A stretch of DNA of 64,000 nt from positions 1,638,001 through 1,702,000 of the forward strand of contig NZ_CP150951.2 in assembly GCF_038069655.2 (NCBI RefSeq), in the 5' to 3' direction. A program made the position numbers and the translations under genes. This DNA is from Yoonia sp. BS5-3. GTDB taxonomy: Bacteria; Pseudomonadota; Alphaproteobacteria; Rhodobacterales; Rhodobacteraceae. The notes beneath the pieces are model-generated. The model made no database searches. It saw only the letters and a list, made by a program, of their open reading frames with translations, and was not told the origin of the DNA. Shown here one piece after another: positions 1-10,500 of this stretch (its first letter is position 1; each line of letters begins with the position of its first letter).

Positions 1-1305
1 TTTTGGGCGGTTCACCTCAAGATGGCAGCCGTGCAAAAGCAGACGCCCCGAGCCGACGAAAACCTGATCAACAAAATCAATTGCAGTGCCAAACAATGCC
101 ACTTCGGCATCATTGTTCAATATGGCGATCTCTCCGCCGTCAATGACACTGGCATAAAGCGAAATCAACTCACCAGCATCGCGCAGACCGCCCAGAAAGT
201 GCAGGCCCGCTTTTTCGCAGGCGCAGCGCAGCCCGGTCGCATTGATCAGATAGGCCCGGTGTGAAAACATCAGGCCGGTATGAAAATTCCGCACTGTTAC
301 ATCCCGCAATATCAAACGCGAAGATCGCGCCTCGGCGCCTGTTTCAAAGCGTATCCCGTGGCGCAAAGTGCCCAGACCCGGGCCGACGATCTCAATCCCT
401 TCCATCCACTTGTGGCCATATTGCGGGCTGTCCTCATTTGAGGCGATGAGCACGCATTCGCGCTGGCCGTGGAAGGCGATTTGAAGGGCGCTGATGCGGA
501 TATCGGCGTTGGTTTCGATGGTCAGCTGCGCATTGGGGACCGGCCCCCAAAGCTCAAGATCGTGATCGCCTGAAGCAATCGCGGTGATGCTGGCGGGGGT
601 CGCTGTGGAACGGTCTGACAGTGACACTTTGACGTTTGGAAAATCCGCATCACCGGTCACCGCATCAACTGTTAGCGACAGGCGATAGCGGCCTTCCTCG
701 GGCAATTGCAGATCATGGATCAAAGGGCGCGCTTGCGCATCATTGCTAGTAGAAAGGACGCCATTCGTGCGTTCCCACCCTTGGGTCAGCGCAATGTCAT
801 CCAGCTGGAAAATCGGATCATGTCGTACCGGTTCCGGGATCGCTGAGAAATCAAGGACAGCGCCCGCCCCGCGCAATGCCATGCGGGTTGGATCAATCGT
901 AAGCGGGGTCAGGCAGCGATGGCGCTTGTTTTCCAGATCAATCGCGAAAGGACCAAACCGCGCCGCATGGTCGAGCGCGCGTTGGATCGCGAGCGCATCA
1001 TCATCCCGGTCGCTGGCTTGTGAAAACCATGCAGGTTTCAGTGCGCCGCTGAAATCCATCCGCGTCCAATACTGCCCGTCGGGGCCTTCGATCTGGACCA
1101 CGCCATCGGCCAGCCCGTTTGCGGTCTTGCTTTCGAACCAGCCTTGGCCGGGAATGTGGATTGGGCTGTTGGTGGCTGGGCTGGTTTCCAGATCAGCCAA
1201 ATCGGCAAGAGCCGTTGTTTGCGCCTGGCCCTGCCGGGCAAATACCGCGCCCAGCGTCACAGCAGCCGTTCCGGCCAATCCTGCCAAGCCACGCCGCGAG
1301 ATCAT
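1..1305 (-). CDS. Tat-exported beta-helix-type polysaccharide-associated protein (partial, 3' end outside window)
   Basis: An open frame of 435 codons reads from an ATG at 1305 to the left edge with no stop, so the C-terminus is missing. The N-terminus (MISRRGLAGLAGTAAVTLGA, then a Q-A-Q site) looks like a twin-arginine signal and implies export folded to the periplasm or beyond. After about residue 100 the protein reads like a pectate-lyase-like right-handed beta-helix protein (DDDALAIQRALDHAARFG near 105, then repeated short strands such as LRHGIRFETGAEARSSRLIL). Such proteins often cut or epimerise polysaccharide; the enzyme activity here is not shown. The ATG overlaps the stop of the upstream GT4 gene (ATGA, 1302-1305), so the two are translationally coupled. 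A job in maturing the polysaccharide made by this locus is inferred. Confidence 0.75.
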   Translation of the reverse strand, partial: MISRRGLAGLAGTAAVTLGAVFARQGQAQTTALADLADLETSPATNSPIHIPGQGWFESKTANGLADGVVQIEGPDGQYWTRMDFSGALKPAWFSQASDRDDDALAIQRALDHAARFGPFAIDLENKRHRCLTPLTIDPTRMALRGAGAVLDFSAIPEPVRHDPIFQLDDIALTQGWERTNGVLSTSNDAQARPLIHDLQLPEEGRYRLSLTVDAVTGDADFPNVKVSLSDRSTATPASITAIASGDHDLELWGPVPNAQLTIETNADIRISALQIAFHGQRECVLIASNEDSPQYGHKWMEGIEIVGPGLGTLRHGIRFETGAEARSSRLILRDVTVRNFHTGLMFSHRAYLINATGLRCACEKAGLHFLGGLRDAGELISLYASVIDGGEIAILNNDAEVALFGTAIDFVDQVFVGSGRLLLHGCHLEVNRPK

Positions 1306-2585
1306 CGGTGCTGTCCTGCAAAGCGCGGCTTGGGTGCCGCTGGGACAGCATCTGGCAGCTGCATTGCCGCACCCGTGATGATCCTTTCGTAAAGACGATT
1401 GTGCGCGTCGGCCCATTCCGGCAATGCATGCCCTAGCGTCTGCCCCTTAGCACGGGCCGCGGCACCAAGCTGCGCGACCAGTGCATCATCTTCCAGAATG
1501 CGGGCCAGTGTCCGCGTCAGATCATCCACATCGCCAGCATGAAACCCTGTTGCGACGCCTTGTTGCATTAAATCATCCGCTGCAAGAATAGCATCTGACA
1601 GGATCAGCGGCAGGCCGGTTGCGACGCTTTCATAGGCGGCCAGGCAAAAAGGCTCGGGGCTTTGGCTCCCAACAACGGCGGCGCGCATTTGCATCAGATG
1701 GCGGGCGATTTCGTCGCGCGGGGTGTGGCCGTGCCAATGGTGTTCGGGATATGCGATGCGCAGGGCGTCCAGATCTTCACCATCCCCGAAAAAGGAAATG
1801 GCGGCACCCACGCGGCGTCCTGCTTCGGCCAGATCGTGGACCCCTTTGAGCCGTTGAACCTGCCCGATATGGGCAATCCCTTTTTGCGCCTCTGGTGCTT
1901 GGGTGATCGGGCCAAATGGGGTGACCGGGTTTGCGATTGTGGTAATATGCGCAGGCTGAATTGCGCGGTTTAGCCATGGGCGCATGGCTGGATTGATCAT
2001 GACAAATGTCGCGGCTTTCAGATGCGGCGCAAGCTTTGAGAATAGTACTTTTTGCCGCGCTGTACGCCAAAGCTTATGGGCATAGGCCCGTTTGTCACAT
2101 TGGGTGGCGATACAGCCCATCGATAGCGGGCGGCGTGTGCACACCGCGTTGCGCGGGTAGTCCAGATAAGCGCCGTTTGGGCAGGCCAGAAAGAAGTCAT
2201 GCGCATGGATGACACAGCGCGCTGCCACCGGGGCCAGCGCATCGAAAACAGAGGGCGATAAGATATTGGACCAATTATGCAGATGGTAAACCGTGCGCGG
2301 CGTGTCATTCTGCGCGATCCAAGCGCGCAATTTGGCAGCGGCCGCACGGTTGTATAGACCCCGCATGGCTGCCTTTGACGCGCGTCCATCCAGCAGCGGT
2401 GCCCCGTCAAGCGCGATGCGCTCAACGCTGCCCGCCGGTTCCGCCGTCCCGCTATCTCCTGCGATGAATGTCACCGCTGTGCCTTTGGCCCCGATGGCCC
2501 GCGCCAGCGCATCAGCAAGATAGCCCGCCCCCCCTTTGGTCGACGAGAAATCATTTAAAATGACAACCCGGTCAGGGCGTGCCAT
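1302..2585 (-). CDS. GT4-family glycosyltransferase
   Basis: 427 residues, the usual size of a GT-B fold glycosyltransferase of family 4. The N-terminus (VVILNDFSSTKGGAGYLADALARAIGAKG) is the glycine-rich acceptor-side loop. A cysteine-rich insert around residues 150-175 (HDFFLACPNGAYLDYPR, then C-T-R-R-P-L-S-MGC) is typical of a subgroup found in capsule and exopolysaccharide loci. The C-terminal half (HIGQVQRLKGVHDLAEAGRR, PEPFCLAAYESVATGLPLIL) carries the nucleotide-sugar site with the E-x7-E type motif. It should add a sugar to the lipid-linked repeat unit on the cytoplasmic face. Its start overlaps the end of the upstream GT2 gene by 14 bases and its stop overlaps the next gene, so it is mid-operon. 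Sugar and linkage cannot be read from sequence. Confidence 0.88.
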   Translation of the reverse strand: MARPDRVVILNDFSSTKGGAGYLADALARAIGAKGTAVTFIAGDSGTAEPAGSVERIALDGAPLLDGRASKAAMRGLYNRAAAAKLRAWIAQNDTPRTVYHLHNWSNILSPSVFDALAPVAARCVIHAHDFFLACPNGAYLDYPRNAVCTRRPLSMGCIATQCDKRAYAHKLWRTARQKVLFSKLAPHLKAATFVMINPAMRPWLNRAIQPAHITTIANPVTPFGPITQAPEAQKGIAHIGQVQRLKGVHDLAEAGRRVGAAISFFGDGEDLDALRIAYPEHHWHGHTPRDEIARHLMQMRAAVVGSQSPEPFCLAAYESVATGLPLILSDAILAADDLMQQGVATGFHAGDVDDLTRTLARILEDDALVAQLGAAARAKGQTLGHALPEWADAHNRLYERIITGAAMQLPDAVPAAPKPRFAGQHR

Positions 2586-3474
2586 TGGAACCTGTGTCCA
2601 TGTTGAACACGCCCTCGGGGCGAAGCCGCCCGCGGATCAAATCACCGAAAGCCCGCAGGTTCCCCAAAAGCCGCCCGCGGCGGTCAACCCAAGGCTCGGG
2701 CCAAAAGGATTTTGCGAGGTTGGCCGCAACATTCCGGCTGATCATTCCCAGCGCATGGGACGGGCGCATCGACTTGCGCCCAATCAGATAAAGCGGATTG
2801 GCAACCTGGGAATATCCCAGTTTGCGACCACTGGTGCGGCCACCCTTGGTGCCCAAATGAACCCCAATCAGGGCCATGGCTTTGACGCAGCGCCCATAAG
2901 CCGCGACTTGGCGCGAAAAATCGACATCTTCCAGCCAGCCGTAAAGCGGAAGGCGTTCGTCGAACCGCAAGTTGTTTTCACGGATTGGAGCACAGCGGAA
3001 AGCCATATTGCAACCATACCCGTTATGTACGTCAACAATATCGGGATCTGGCGCCTTTAACGCCGCGCGGGCCAGCAGGCGTCGTGCTTCTTTTGGCGCG
3101 AGGCCTGCGTTTTTGATCCCGTCGGCAATGACATTGCCGGTCATCACGGCGATATCGGAATTTTGCTGGAATGCGGCATCCAGCTTGTCCAGAAAATCTG
3201 GCGCCATGATGAAATCATCGTCAAGAAAAAGGATGACATCCTCGTCCTCAAGGGCATCAAGGACAGCATTGCGTTGAACGGTAAGCCCTTTGGGGCCGAT
3301 TAGGATATCAATCGGGGGATGCATACCGCTGGCACGGGTGCGGCCCACATCATTTGCGCTGGCGGCAGACACAATAATGCGGTCGGGCGACCGGGTTTGA
3401 CGTTTGAGGTCTCGGACAGCCTCTTCAAGGGTGGCGGGCCGGCCCGTTGTCACAATCGCAACGGTTATTTTCAT
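2572..3474 (-). CDS. GT2-family glycosyltransferase
   Basis: 300 residues from the ATG at 3474; a longer frame from 3531 exists, but 3474 has a strong ribosome site (GGAGGGG about 7 bases upstream) and starts directly with the GT-A fold (MKITVAIVTTGRPATLEEAV). The metal-binding acidic motif is visible as ILFLDDDF (about residues 93-100), preceded by the nucleotide-binding LTVQRNAVLDAL. A second acidic site GWLEDVDFSRQVAAYG fits the ED motif that takes the acceptor. It is the promoter-proximal gene of the GT2-GT4-beta-helix operon reading left. It presumably extends the polysaccharide repeat unit; donor sugar unknown. Confidence 0.9.
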   Translation of the reverse strand: MKITVAIVTTGRPATLEEAVRDLKRQTRSPDRIIVSAASANDVGRTRASGMHPPIDILIGPKGLTVQRNAVLDALEDEDVILFLDDDFIMAPDFLDKLDAAFQQNSDIAVMTGNVIADGIKNAGLAPKEARRLLARAALKAPDPDIVDVHNGYGCNMAFRCAPIRENNLRFDERLPLYGWLEDVDFSRQVAAYGRCVKAMALIGVHLGTKGGRTSGRKLGYSQVANPLYLIGRKSMRPSHALGMISRNVAANLAKSFWPEPWVDRRGRLLGNLRAFGDLIRGRLRPEGVFNMDTGSNGTP

Positions 3475-3695
3475 CAAACGCCCCTCCGGTTTTGCGAGGG
3501 TAAGAGCAAAGCGGCACGACCTGCCAAACAAAGAAAAATCATTGGTCTAACAACACAATCTGAGCACCAAAATACGGCGCGATTCCAATTTAATAGGAAA
3601 ACGATAGACCAATCGCGGCATTTTTGACAGTTATTTGGTTAACGTTTCATGGCCGCGCGAAAAACCGCCGCATTATCAAGGGCCTGGTCCTGGGT
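3475..3695. other. Intergenic region upstream of the GT2-GT4 operon
   Basis: About 220 bases between the start of the GT2 gene and the stop of the polymerase-like gene, both on the minus strand. It should hold the promoter of the GT2 operon. I see no clear hairpin terminator and no convincing short gene. The part at 3540-3640 is visibly richer in A and T than the flanking genes. Confidence 0.4.
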
Positions 3696-5102
3696 TCAGG
3701 ATGGCTGCCGCGCCATCCCGTCCAGCCTTTTCGTTTGGGGTGCCAGTGTTTCGGGCTGTTTTGATGCCACGGCAAGTGCGGCAAGAAAGATCAAAGGAAT
3801 GCCCGGGTCGGGCACTGTTGCAGCCAGTAGCATCGAAACCATAATCGCAAGCGCCCCGATACGTGCATTGGTCAGGGTATGCTGATGCTGCGCAGTGGCA
3901 CGCCCTGCGAAGGCACACCATAGGAAGATTGCAAAGAACGCGGTCCCCAAGATGCCGACGCTGCCCAGCAGCACGAAGAGAAACCCGTTTGAGCGCAATG
4001 ACCCAGTGCCGACGCCCAGCCCCCAAGAATCCCGCAGGGCCTCTAACCCGCCAAGGGCCCAGGCCGTGCGCTCTTGCCCCGATGAACTGGCGGATTTGTC
4101 CAGGATCAGATCCGTTATGACGGATGAAATGATCTGCGGCGCCTCGGTAAAGATCATGAGTGCTGCGATAGTGCTGGCAAGGCAGGCCAAGGCAACCCCG
4201 CCCATAAAAACGGTGCCGCGCCCTAGCCGTGTCGGGATGTCAGCGATCAACTTGGGGGCCAGAACGGCGCCGACAACTGTTAACGCGATGATCCCCGTGG
4301 ATGAGAGTGCGAGAACCGCAAAAACTGCATTGCCAAGCGCCAGAAAACCATCACCCCATCGCTTCGACGCGGCCCATGCCGAAGCAAAATAGCCGAAAAA
4401 CATCGCACTTGCGGCGCCGAAGCTGGCTGCCTCGGAATAACCGCCGATGACTCTGGGGATACCGCTTACCGATGCCTCGTTGGACAGTGAATAACTGGCG
4501 GTGCGAACAAAGGATAAAAGCTGATCCAAAGCGGCCAAATCCAGCAGCCCAAGGATGATATTCACGGTGGCTGCCAATGCCAGACAGCGCGCCCCAAATG
4601 CCGCGCCCCGCTGCCGCAGGATATAGGCGGCCACAACAAAGAAACCGCAGGCCAACAGCACATAGAATGTCTGGGAAATGTTCGAACTACTGGGACCCAG
4701 CCAGACTTTGGTCCATGCAAATTGCGTGCTGACCCGAACGCCAATGGCGTCGCGGGACAGCGAAAAAACCATGGTTTCCCCGGCAAAAAGCCGGACCAAA
4801 ACGGTTGCCGAAAACACGGCGTAAAGCGCAAAAGCCAAAAGGGCGGTGGTGGCAGGCGTGATGTGGATCGGTTGTCCGCGCAATAGCCGCGATACCAGCA
4901 CGAGGCCTCCACCGGCGACAAGTGCGGCCGCAACCGCGTTGACGGCCAGAATCGACAGCCCCCCAATCGCAGGCAGGCCGATCACGGCCAACATCCCAAA
5001 AGGCATCATCGCGGCTAACAGCAATAGCGCCCGATGCATGCCGCCAAATGCGCAGATACCCAGGATCCCAAAGAACAGCAGTGATGCTGAATACAGCTGC
5101 AA
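3696..5102 (-). CDS. O-antigen polymerase/ligase-like multi-pass membrane protein (Wzy-like)
   Basis: 468 residues, nearly all hydrophobic, with about ten to twelve predicted membrane spans. The large loop near residues 330-370 (SASSSGQERTAWALGGLEALRDSWGLGVGTGSLRSNGFL) matches the periplasmic loop of the O-antigen ligase/polymerase superfamily, where an arginine and a G-x-G-x-G stretch handle undecaprenyl-linked glycan. Wzy and WaaL cannot be told apart by sequence alone. Next to glycosyltransferases, a flippase and an initiating transferase the polymerase role is the more likely. It faces away from the megasynthase genes across a 526-base region. Confidence 0.78.
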   Translation of the reverse strand: MQLYSASLLFFGILGICAFGGMHRALLLLAAMMPFGMLAVIGLPAIGGLSILAVNAVAAALVAGGGLVLVSRLLRGQPIHITPATTALLAFALYAVFSATVLVRLFAGETMVFSLSRDAIGVRVSTQFAWTKVWLGPSSSNISQTFYVLLACGFFVVAAYILRQRGAAFGARCLALAATVNIILGLLDLAALDQLLSFVRTASYSLSNEASVSGIPRVIGGYSEAASFGAASAMFFGYFASAWAASKRWGDGFLALGNAVFAVLALSSTGIIALTVVGAVLAPKLIADIPTRLGRGTVFMGGVALACLASTIAALMIFTEAPQIISSVITDLILDKSASSSGQERTAWALGGLEALRDSWGLGVGTGSLRSNGFLFVLLGSVGILGTAFFAIFLWCAFAGRATAQHQHTLTNARIGALAIMVSMLLAATVPDPGIPLIFLAALAVASKQPETLAPQTKRLDGMARQPS

Positions 5103-5628
5103 ACGGCGCCCCCTGACCGTCGGGGGTGGCTACCCGGACACGGCCCTTATCGAAAAATGTGCCTCTCAATATGAAGACAATGGCACATTATTTCATATTT
5201 TACGAGGCTTTCAGTGATCGATAAACACAGGTGATTCGTCAGGTCATTACTCTACCGGCTCTCTTTTGAAGGGATTTACCTTTGTTTCGAATCGGCTTTG
5301 GCGCGTGTCTGGCGGCGCAGCAAGAAGCGCCGCTCTCGACGGCTATGCGCTTGGAAACGCTACGTGTATTTGAAATGAATTGACCCCCGGATTCTCTTCC
5401 GCGCAACAAAATAACCAATTTGCTGTTGACCGCAGAACTTTTACACGCGTTAATATTGGTTAACAAAAGATTACCGACTTGGATTTTTGTCGGCAATTCG
5501 CATTGAAAATTTGATGGTTCGTATTTTGAGCTAAGGCCCGCGTCGCATTTTGAGGGCGTAAGTATTTTGGAGTTTCTGCACAGATCGCAGCGTTTTGCGA
5601 TCACCCTAGGCGTTTTTGAGTTGGTTTT
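5103..5628. promoter_or_regulatory. Divergent AT-rich regulatory region between the Wzy-like gene and the megasynthase operon
   Basis: 526 bases separating two divergent operons, clearly more AT-rich than either. A 121-residue frame on the minus strand (5239-5604) has no family resemblance and no ribosome site, so it is not called. A possible promoter for the plus strand is TTGACC at 5426 followed after 19 bases by TAATAT at 5451. The 5' untranslated region of the megasynthase mRNA would then be long (about 170 bases). No clear repressor palindrome was found. Confidence 0.45.
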
Positions 5629-7563
5629 ATGCCCGCAGTCCAGTCTGCGGGCGCAATATGGTTGGTGAATTTTATGAATGCTCTTTTAGACGGATCGGTC
5701 GTTGAAATTTCTCATTGCGTATTTGATTTAGACGCGACAATTCCATCTTTGTTTTGCGCGCAGGCGCAGCACTGCCCCGATAAAATCGCGGTGGTTCAGG
5801 ATGGGCGGCGCATCTCTTATGCCGATCTGGCTGGGCAGGCTGCGGGCGTTGCAAACGCGTTGCTTGCCTCCGGCATCCGCAAAGGTGATCGGGTCGCGAT
5901 TTTAGCGCATCGGAGTGTCGATGCCGTCGCGGCCCAGCTCGGTGTGACAGCGATTGGCGCCGCATTCGTACCGCTTGATCCAGACGCACCGCAGCAGCAT
6001 TTGCGCCAGGTGATCGCCGAAGCGCAGGCGAAGACCATCTTGGCGGGACCTGGTCAAGTCACGGCTGTCATGGATCAGACGCCTGTGATCAGCCTTGATA
6101 TAGCACCAGCGACACAAGCTGATTTTGAGGCACTGGTTTCTACGAATGCTGCCGCTATTACAGCCGCTGATTTAGCCTATGTCATTTACACATCTGGATC
6201 GACCGGACGGCCCAAAGGCGTGATGGTCGCCCATCGCGGGGTATGCCGTTTGGTGCGGGGCCAAAGCTACGCCGATCTTGGTCCTGATCAAGTGATGCTG
6301 AACATGGCGGCCGTCGGATTTGATGCCAGCATCGGCGAGATTTACAGCGCCGTGCTCAATGGCGGTACGCTGGCCATTCTACCTGACCCAGCCCCATCGC
6401 TGGACCGCATTGAAGAGGTCATCGCCGAGAACCAGGTTACGATCGCTTATATCACTGCCGGTTTGTTTCACATCATTGCCGAGCATCGTCCGCAGATTTT
6501 GGCGCCCTTGCGGCAGGTGTTCCCCTGCGGCGATGTGCTGTCTGAAACCCATGTCAAACGGATGCGCGCGGCGCTGCCGCATTTGCGTATGATCAACGGG
6601 TACGGCCCCACGGAAAACACTGTCTTCACATGCTGCTACCCGATTGATGAAAACTGGACAGGTGGCCCTGTGCCAATCGGGCGCGGTCTAAACCATGATC
6701 ATCTGTTCGTGCTTGATGAAGGGCTGGAACCGTTGCCTGCTGGCGAAATAGGCCAACTTGCCGTTGGCGGGGCCGGTGTCGGGATCGGGTATCTTGGGCG
6801 GCCCGATCTGACAGATGCCTCGTTTGTGACATTGCAAACGGATGATTTTCAGGGCCGGGTCTATTTGACTGGCGATCTTGTTGCGATGGACGGTGATGGC
6901 ATCGTCAGGTTTCATGGCCGGTCGGACCGGCAGGTCAAGATCAACGGGCAACGGGTTGAGCTTGATACCGTCGAATATGCGCTGCGCCAGGATGGGGATA
7001 TTCAGGATGCTGCCGTCGTGGCGTTGCGTCGCCCCGATCAAAGCCAGCAGATTGTGGCCTTTGTCAAACCTGCCCCGTATTTGGATGGGAATACCGATCT
7101 GGCTACGGACGTCCTGTCGCGCTTGCGCACTGCCATCCCGGCAGCCGCTGTGCCGTCGCAACTCATGATCCGTGACAGCTTTCCGTTGTCGGCATCAGGT
7201 AAGGTTGATCGCAAGGCCCTGCTTGCGGCGCTGGAAACCCGGCAGACGATCAAGCCGGTTCAACCGGCAAGCCTCGGCGGTGTGATCCGGCAGGTCTGGC
7301 AGGATATTTTGAGCTGCGAGATCACGGATGAGAACCGAACCTTCTTTGAACTGGGCGGTACGTCGCTGCAACTGATTGCGGCACATGCGCTTTTGCAGGA
7401 ACGGTTGGGGCGCACTTTCGATATCGCGCTGATGTTTGAAGCCCCCCGCATTCGCGCGCTCGAACAGCGTCTCGACGCGCCGCAGACCTCTGATGATCCC
7501 ATTGCGGCCCGGCGGGCAGCCATGGCCCGTTCGCGCAAACGTAGCCGGGCGAGGGCGTCATGA
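5629..7563 (+). CDS. NRPS loading protein: adenylation domain plus peptidyl carrier (A-PCP)
   Basis: 644 residues. Adenylation core about 35-530: A3 loop YTSGSTGRPKG (187-197), A4 FDASIGEI, A5 GYGPTEN, A7 YLTGDLV and A10 SGKVDRKAL with Lys525. Carrier about 540-615 with FFELGGTSLQL, Ser579 being the phosphopantetheine site. There is no condensation or epimerase domain, so this is a starter unit that activates one amino acid and hands it to the KS of the next protein. Aligned by eye, the specificity pocket reads D-A-G-Y-F-C-G-V-F-K. Asp235 shows an alpha-amino acid, but the rest matches no code I know. An alternative start at 5674 (MNALLDGS) is possible; neither start has a strong ribosome site. 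Its stop overlaps the next ATG (ATGA). Confidence 0.92.
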   Translation: MPAVQSAGAIWLVNFMNALLDGSVVEISHCVFDLDATIPSLFCAQAQHCPDKIAVVQDGRRISYADLAGQAAGVANALLASGIRKGDRVAILAHRSVDAVAAQLGVTAIGAAFVPLDPDAPQQHLRQVIAEAQAKTILAGPGQVTAVMDQTPVISLDIAPATQADFEALVSTNAAAITAADLAYVIYTSGSTGRPKGVMVAHRGVCRLVRGQSYADLGPDQVMLNMAAVGFDASIGEIYSAVLNGGTLAILPDPAPSLDRIEEVIAENQVTIAYITAGLFHIIAEHRPQILAPLRQVFPCGDVLSETHVKRMRAALPHLRMINGYGPTENTVFTCCYPIDENWTGGPVPIGRGLNHDHLFVLDEGLEPLPAGEIGQLAVGGAGVGIGYLGRPDLTDASFVTLQTDDFQGRVYLTGDLVAMDGDGIVRFHGRSDRQVKINGQRVELDTVEYALRQDGDIQDAAVVALRRPDQSQQIVAFVKPAPYLDGNTDLATDVLSRLRTAIPAAAVPSQLMIRDSFPLSASGKVDRKALLAALETRQTIKPVQPASLGGVIRQVWQDILSCEITDENRTFFELGGTSLQLIAAHALLQERLGRTFDIALMFEAPRIRALEQRLDAPQTSDDPIAARRAAMARSRKRSRARAS

Positions 7564-10500
7564 ATCAAGATCGCGTGATCCCCGAAGAGCTGGAAGGCGC
7601 AATCGCCATTACAGGCGTTGCAGGGCGGTTCCCCGGGGCTAAATCCGTTAGTGAATTCTGGGATGCCGTCAAAGAAGGGCGCGATTTGATCCGTCCACAT
7701 GCGCCCGATACCTTGGCCGACAATTTCTCGGACGCAGCGCGTGCGCAGGACAATTACGTGCCGGTACGCCCGGCTATCGATGGTGCGGATATGTTCGACG
7801 CGCCGTTCTTTGACATGTTGCCCCGCGAAGCGGATCAGACCGACCCGCAGTTCCGGGTGTTTCTGGAAACCTGCTGGCAAGCGCTTGAGGATGCAGGCCA
7901 TGATCCGGCCCGTGCACCCGGCCCGATTGGGGTCTTTGGTGGCGCATCAATGTCCACCTATTTTCTGAACAACGTCCTGGGCGATCGGGCGAAAACCGAA
8001 GACTTTGTATCGACCTATCAGTTGGGCGATTATCAGCAGTTCATGGGCGCGCTCAGTGATACGCTGGCGACCCGTGTCGCCTTTCGGATGGGGCTGACCG
8101 GCCCGGCAATCACCGTCTCAACAGCCTGTTCAACGTCGCTGGTCGCTGTTGCGCAGGCCTGCCAAAGTCTCGAGGGCTTTCATTGCGACATGGCCCTGGC
8201 TGGCGGCGTGTCGATCACCTTCCCGCAGGAGCGCGGCTATTTTTATCAAGAAGGTGGCATGGTCTCGCATGACGGACATTGCCGCCCATTTGATGCGGGG
8301 GCAACAGGCACCGTCTTTGGGCATGGGGCCGGGGTTGTCACCCTGCGCCGGTATGAGGACGCGCTTGCCGATGGTGACCAGATTTATGCGCTGATCCGGG
8401 GTTTTGGGCTGAACAATGACGGGTCCGATAAAATCGCCTTTACGGCGCCCAGCGTCACCGGGCAGGCGATGGCCATCGCCCAGGCCCAAGGCATGGCAGA
8501 GATTGAGCCTAGCAGTATCGGCTATGTCGAATGCCACGGCACGGGGACGCCATTGGGCGATCCGATTGAATTTGAAGGGCTCAAAAGGGCCTTTGCGGGT
8601 ACACCTGCGGGCCGTACCGCGCTTGGGTCAGCTAAGGCGAATATCGGCCATTGCGATGCGGCGGCAGGGGTTGTGGGGCTGATCAAAACAGCCCTGATGC
8701 TGCGCGAAAAGACTATCCCGCCAATGGCGAATTATACGGCGCCGAACCCCAAGATCGATCTTGATCAAAGCCCATTCCGTATCCCAACCAAAGCCCAAGT
8801 CTGGGATGAGCCAGGCCCGTTGCGTGCCGGGATCAGTGCGCTGGGCGTGGGCGGGACAAACGCCCACCTTGTGCTTGAAGAGGCGCCAGAGCCGGTCTCG
8901 GCCCCCGCCTCTGGTTTGTTTACATTGCCAATCTCGGCAAAGGATCCGGCGGCGCTGACCGCGCGTGCGCTGGAATTGGCTGACAGACTCGAAACTGATG
9001 ACACCCTATCGCTGGCTGATGTCGCATTCACCCTGCAGGAAGGGCGGCGCGTCTTTGATCACCGCCATAGCGTCACTGCTGCAACAGGGGCCGAGGCAGC
9101 CGCTGCCCTGCGTGCGCCTTTCCGTGCGCAGGTTGCAAAAAACGACGGTCCACCGGTCATGTTCATGTTCCCGGGGCAAGGCGCGCAATATCCGGGTATG
9201 GGGCAGGGGCTGTATGCGGCTGAACCCACCTTTTCCAATATCGTTGATCAGGGCCGCGAAATCCTGTCGCCGCTTCTGGATCTGGATATTGCGGACCTGC
9301 TTTATGGCGCGCAGGATCAAGACAGTGCGGCGCGGGTATTGCGCGATACCGCAATCACGCAGCCCGCGCTTTATCTGGTTGAATATGCCACGGCCCGGCT
9401 GTGGCAGGAACACGGTATTCAACCAACCGCGATGATTGGTCATTCGGTTGGTGAATTTGTTGCCGCCACGCTGGCCGGGGTAATGGATTTTGAAACCGGG
9501 CTGAACCTGATCGCGGCGCGCGGGCGCCTGATGCGTGACCAGCCCACTGGGGCAATGCTGTCGGTCCGTGCCGGAATGGACGAGATCGCGCCGCTTCTTT
9601 GCGATGGGGTCGATATCGCAGCCCGCAATGCACCAAAGCTGATCGTGTTGGCCGGACCGGATGCAGCCATCGCCGAGATGGAAACAAGGCTGAACGCCGC
9701 TGACCTGCCTGGCAAAAGGCTGCATACTTCGCATGCGTTCCATTCGGCCATGATGGACCCGGTTGTCGCGCAGCTTAGTGCAGAGGCGGCCAAATACAGC
9801 TTTGCTGCGCCGCGCATTCCTTATGTTTCCTGTGTCAGTGGGACATGGATCACCGATGCCGAGGCTTGTGATCCGGCCTATTGGGCCCGCCATTGCAGGG
9901 CCAAGGTGAACTTCCAATCCGGGCTGCAGACATTATGCGCCGGGGACATGCCGCCGATCCTGCTTGAGGTCGGGCCAGGGCGCGGTTTGGGCGCATTTGC
10001 AGCGCAAGGCATCGCCCGCGACGGGCGGCAGGCGATTGTCCAATCACTGCCAGATCACAGCGCAGCAGACCAAGACCAACACAGCATGGCGGCCGCTTTG
10101 GGCGCCCTTTGGACCAGCGGAGCCGCCGTTGACTGGTCCCTGACCCGCAAGATGCCGGGGCAACGTATTTCACTGCCCGGCTACCCATTTCAGAAAAAGC
10201 GGCACTGGATTGACCCGCCGACACCCATCGCGCGCCAATCCTCCAGCCCTGCTGCACCAGATAGTCCACAGTTTATTCAGACGAGTGATACCATGCCAAC
10301 ACAACCAGCAACGCCAGACCGTCATGACAAGCTGACGCATGACATCCTAAGCCTCTTGGCCGAATTGTCCGGGGACAGTTTTTCTAACGATGATGCAAGC
10401 TGCACCTTCCTTGAACTGGGGTTTGATTCCCTGCTTTTGGGGCAGGTCACGCAGCGGTTGCAACGCGATATGGACGTCGCGTTAACTTTCCGCCAATTGA

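Noticed and set aside
5239..5604. 121-residue frame on the minus strand in the divergent region
   Set aside because: No family resemblance, no ribosome site and an odd composition; it lies in an AT-rich promoter region.
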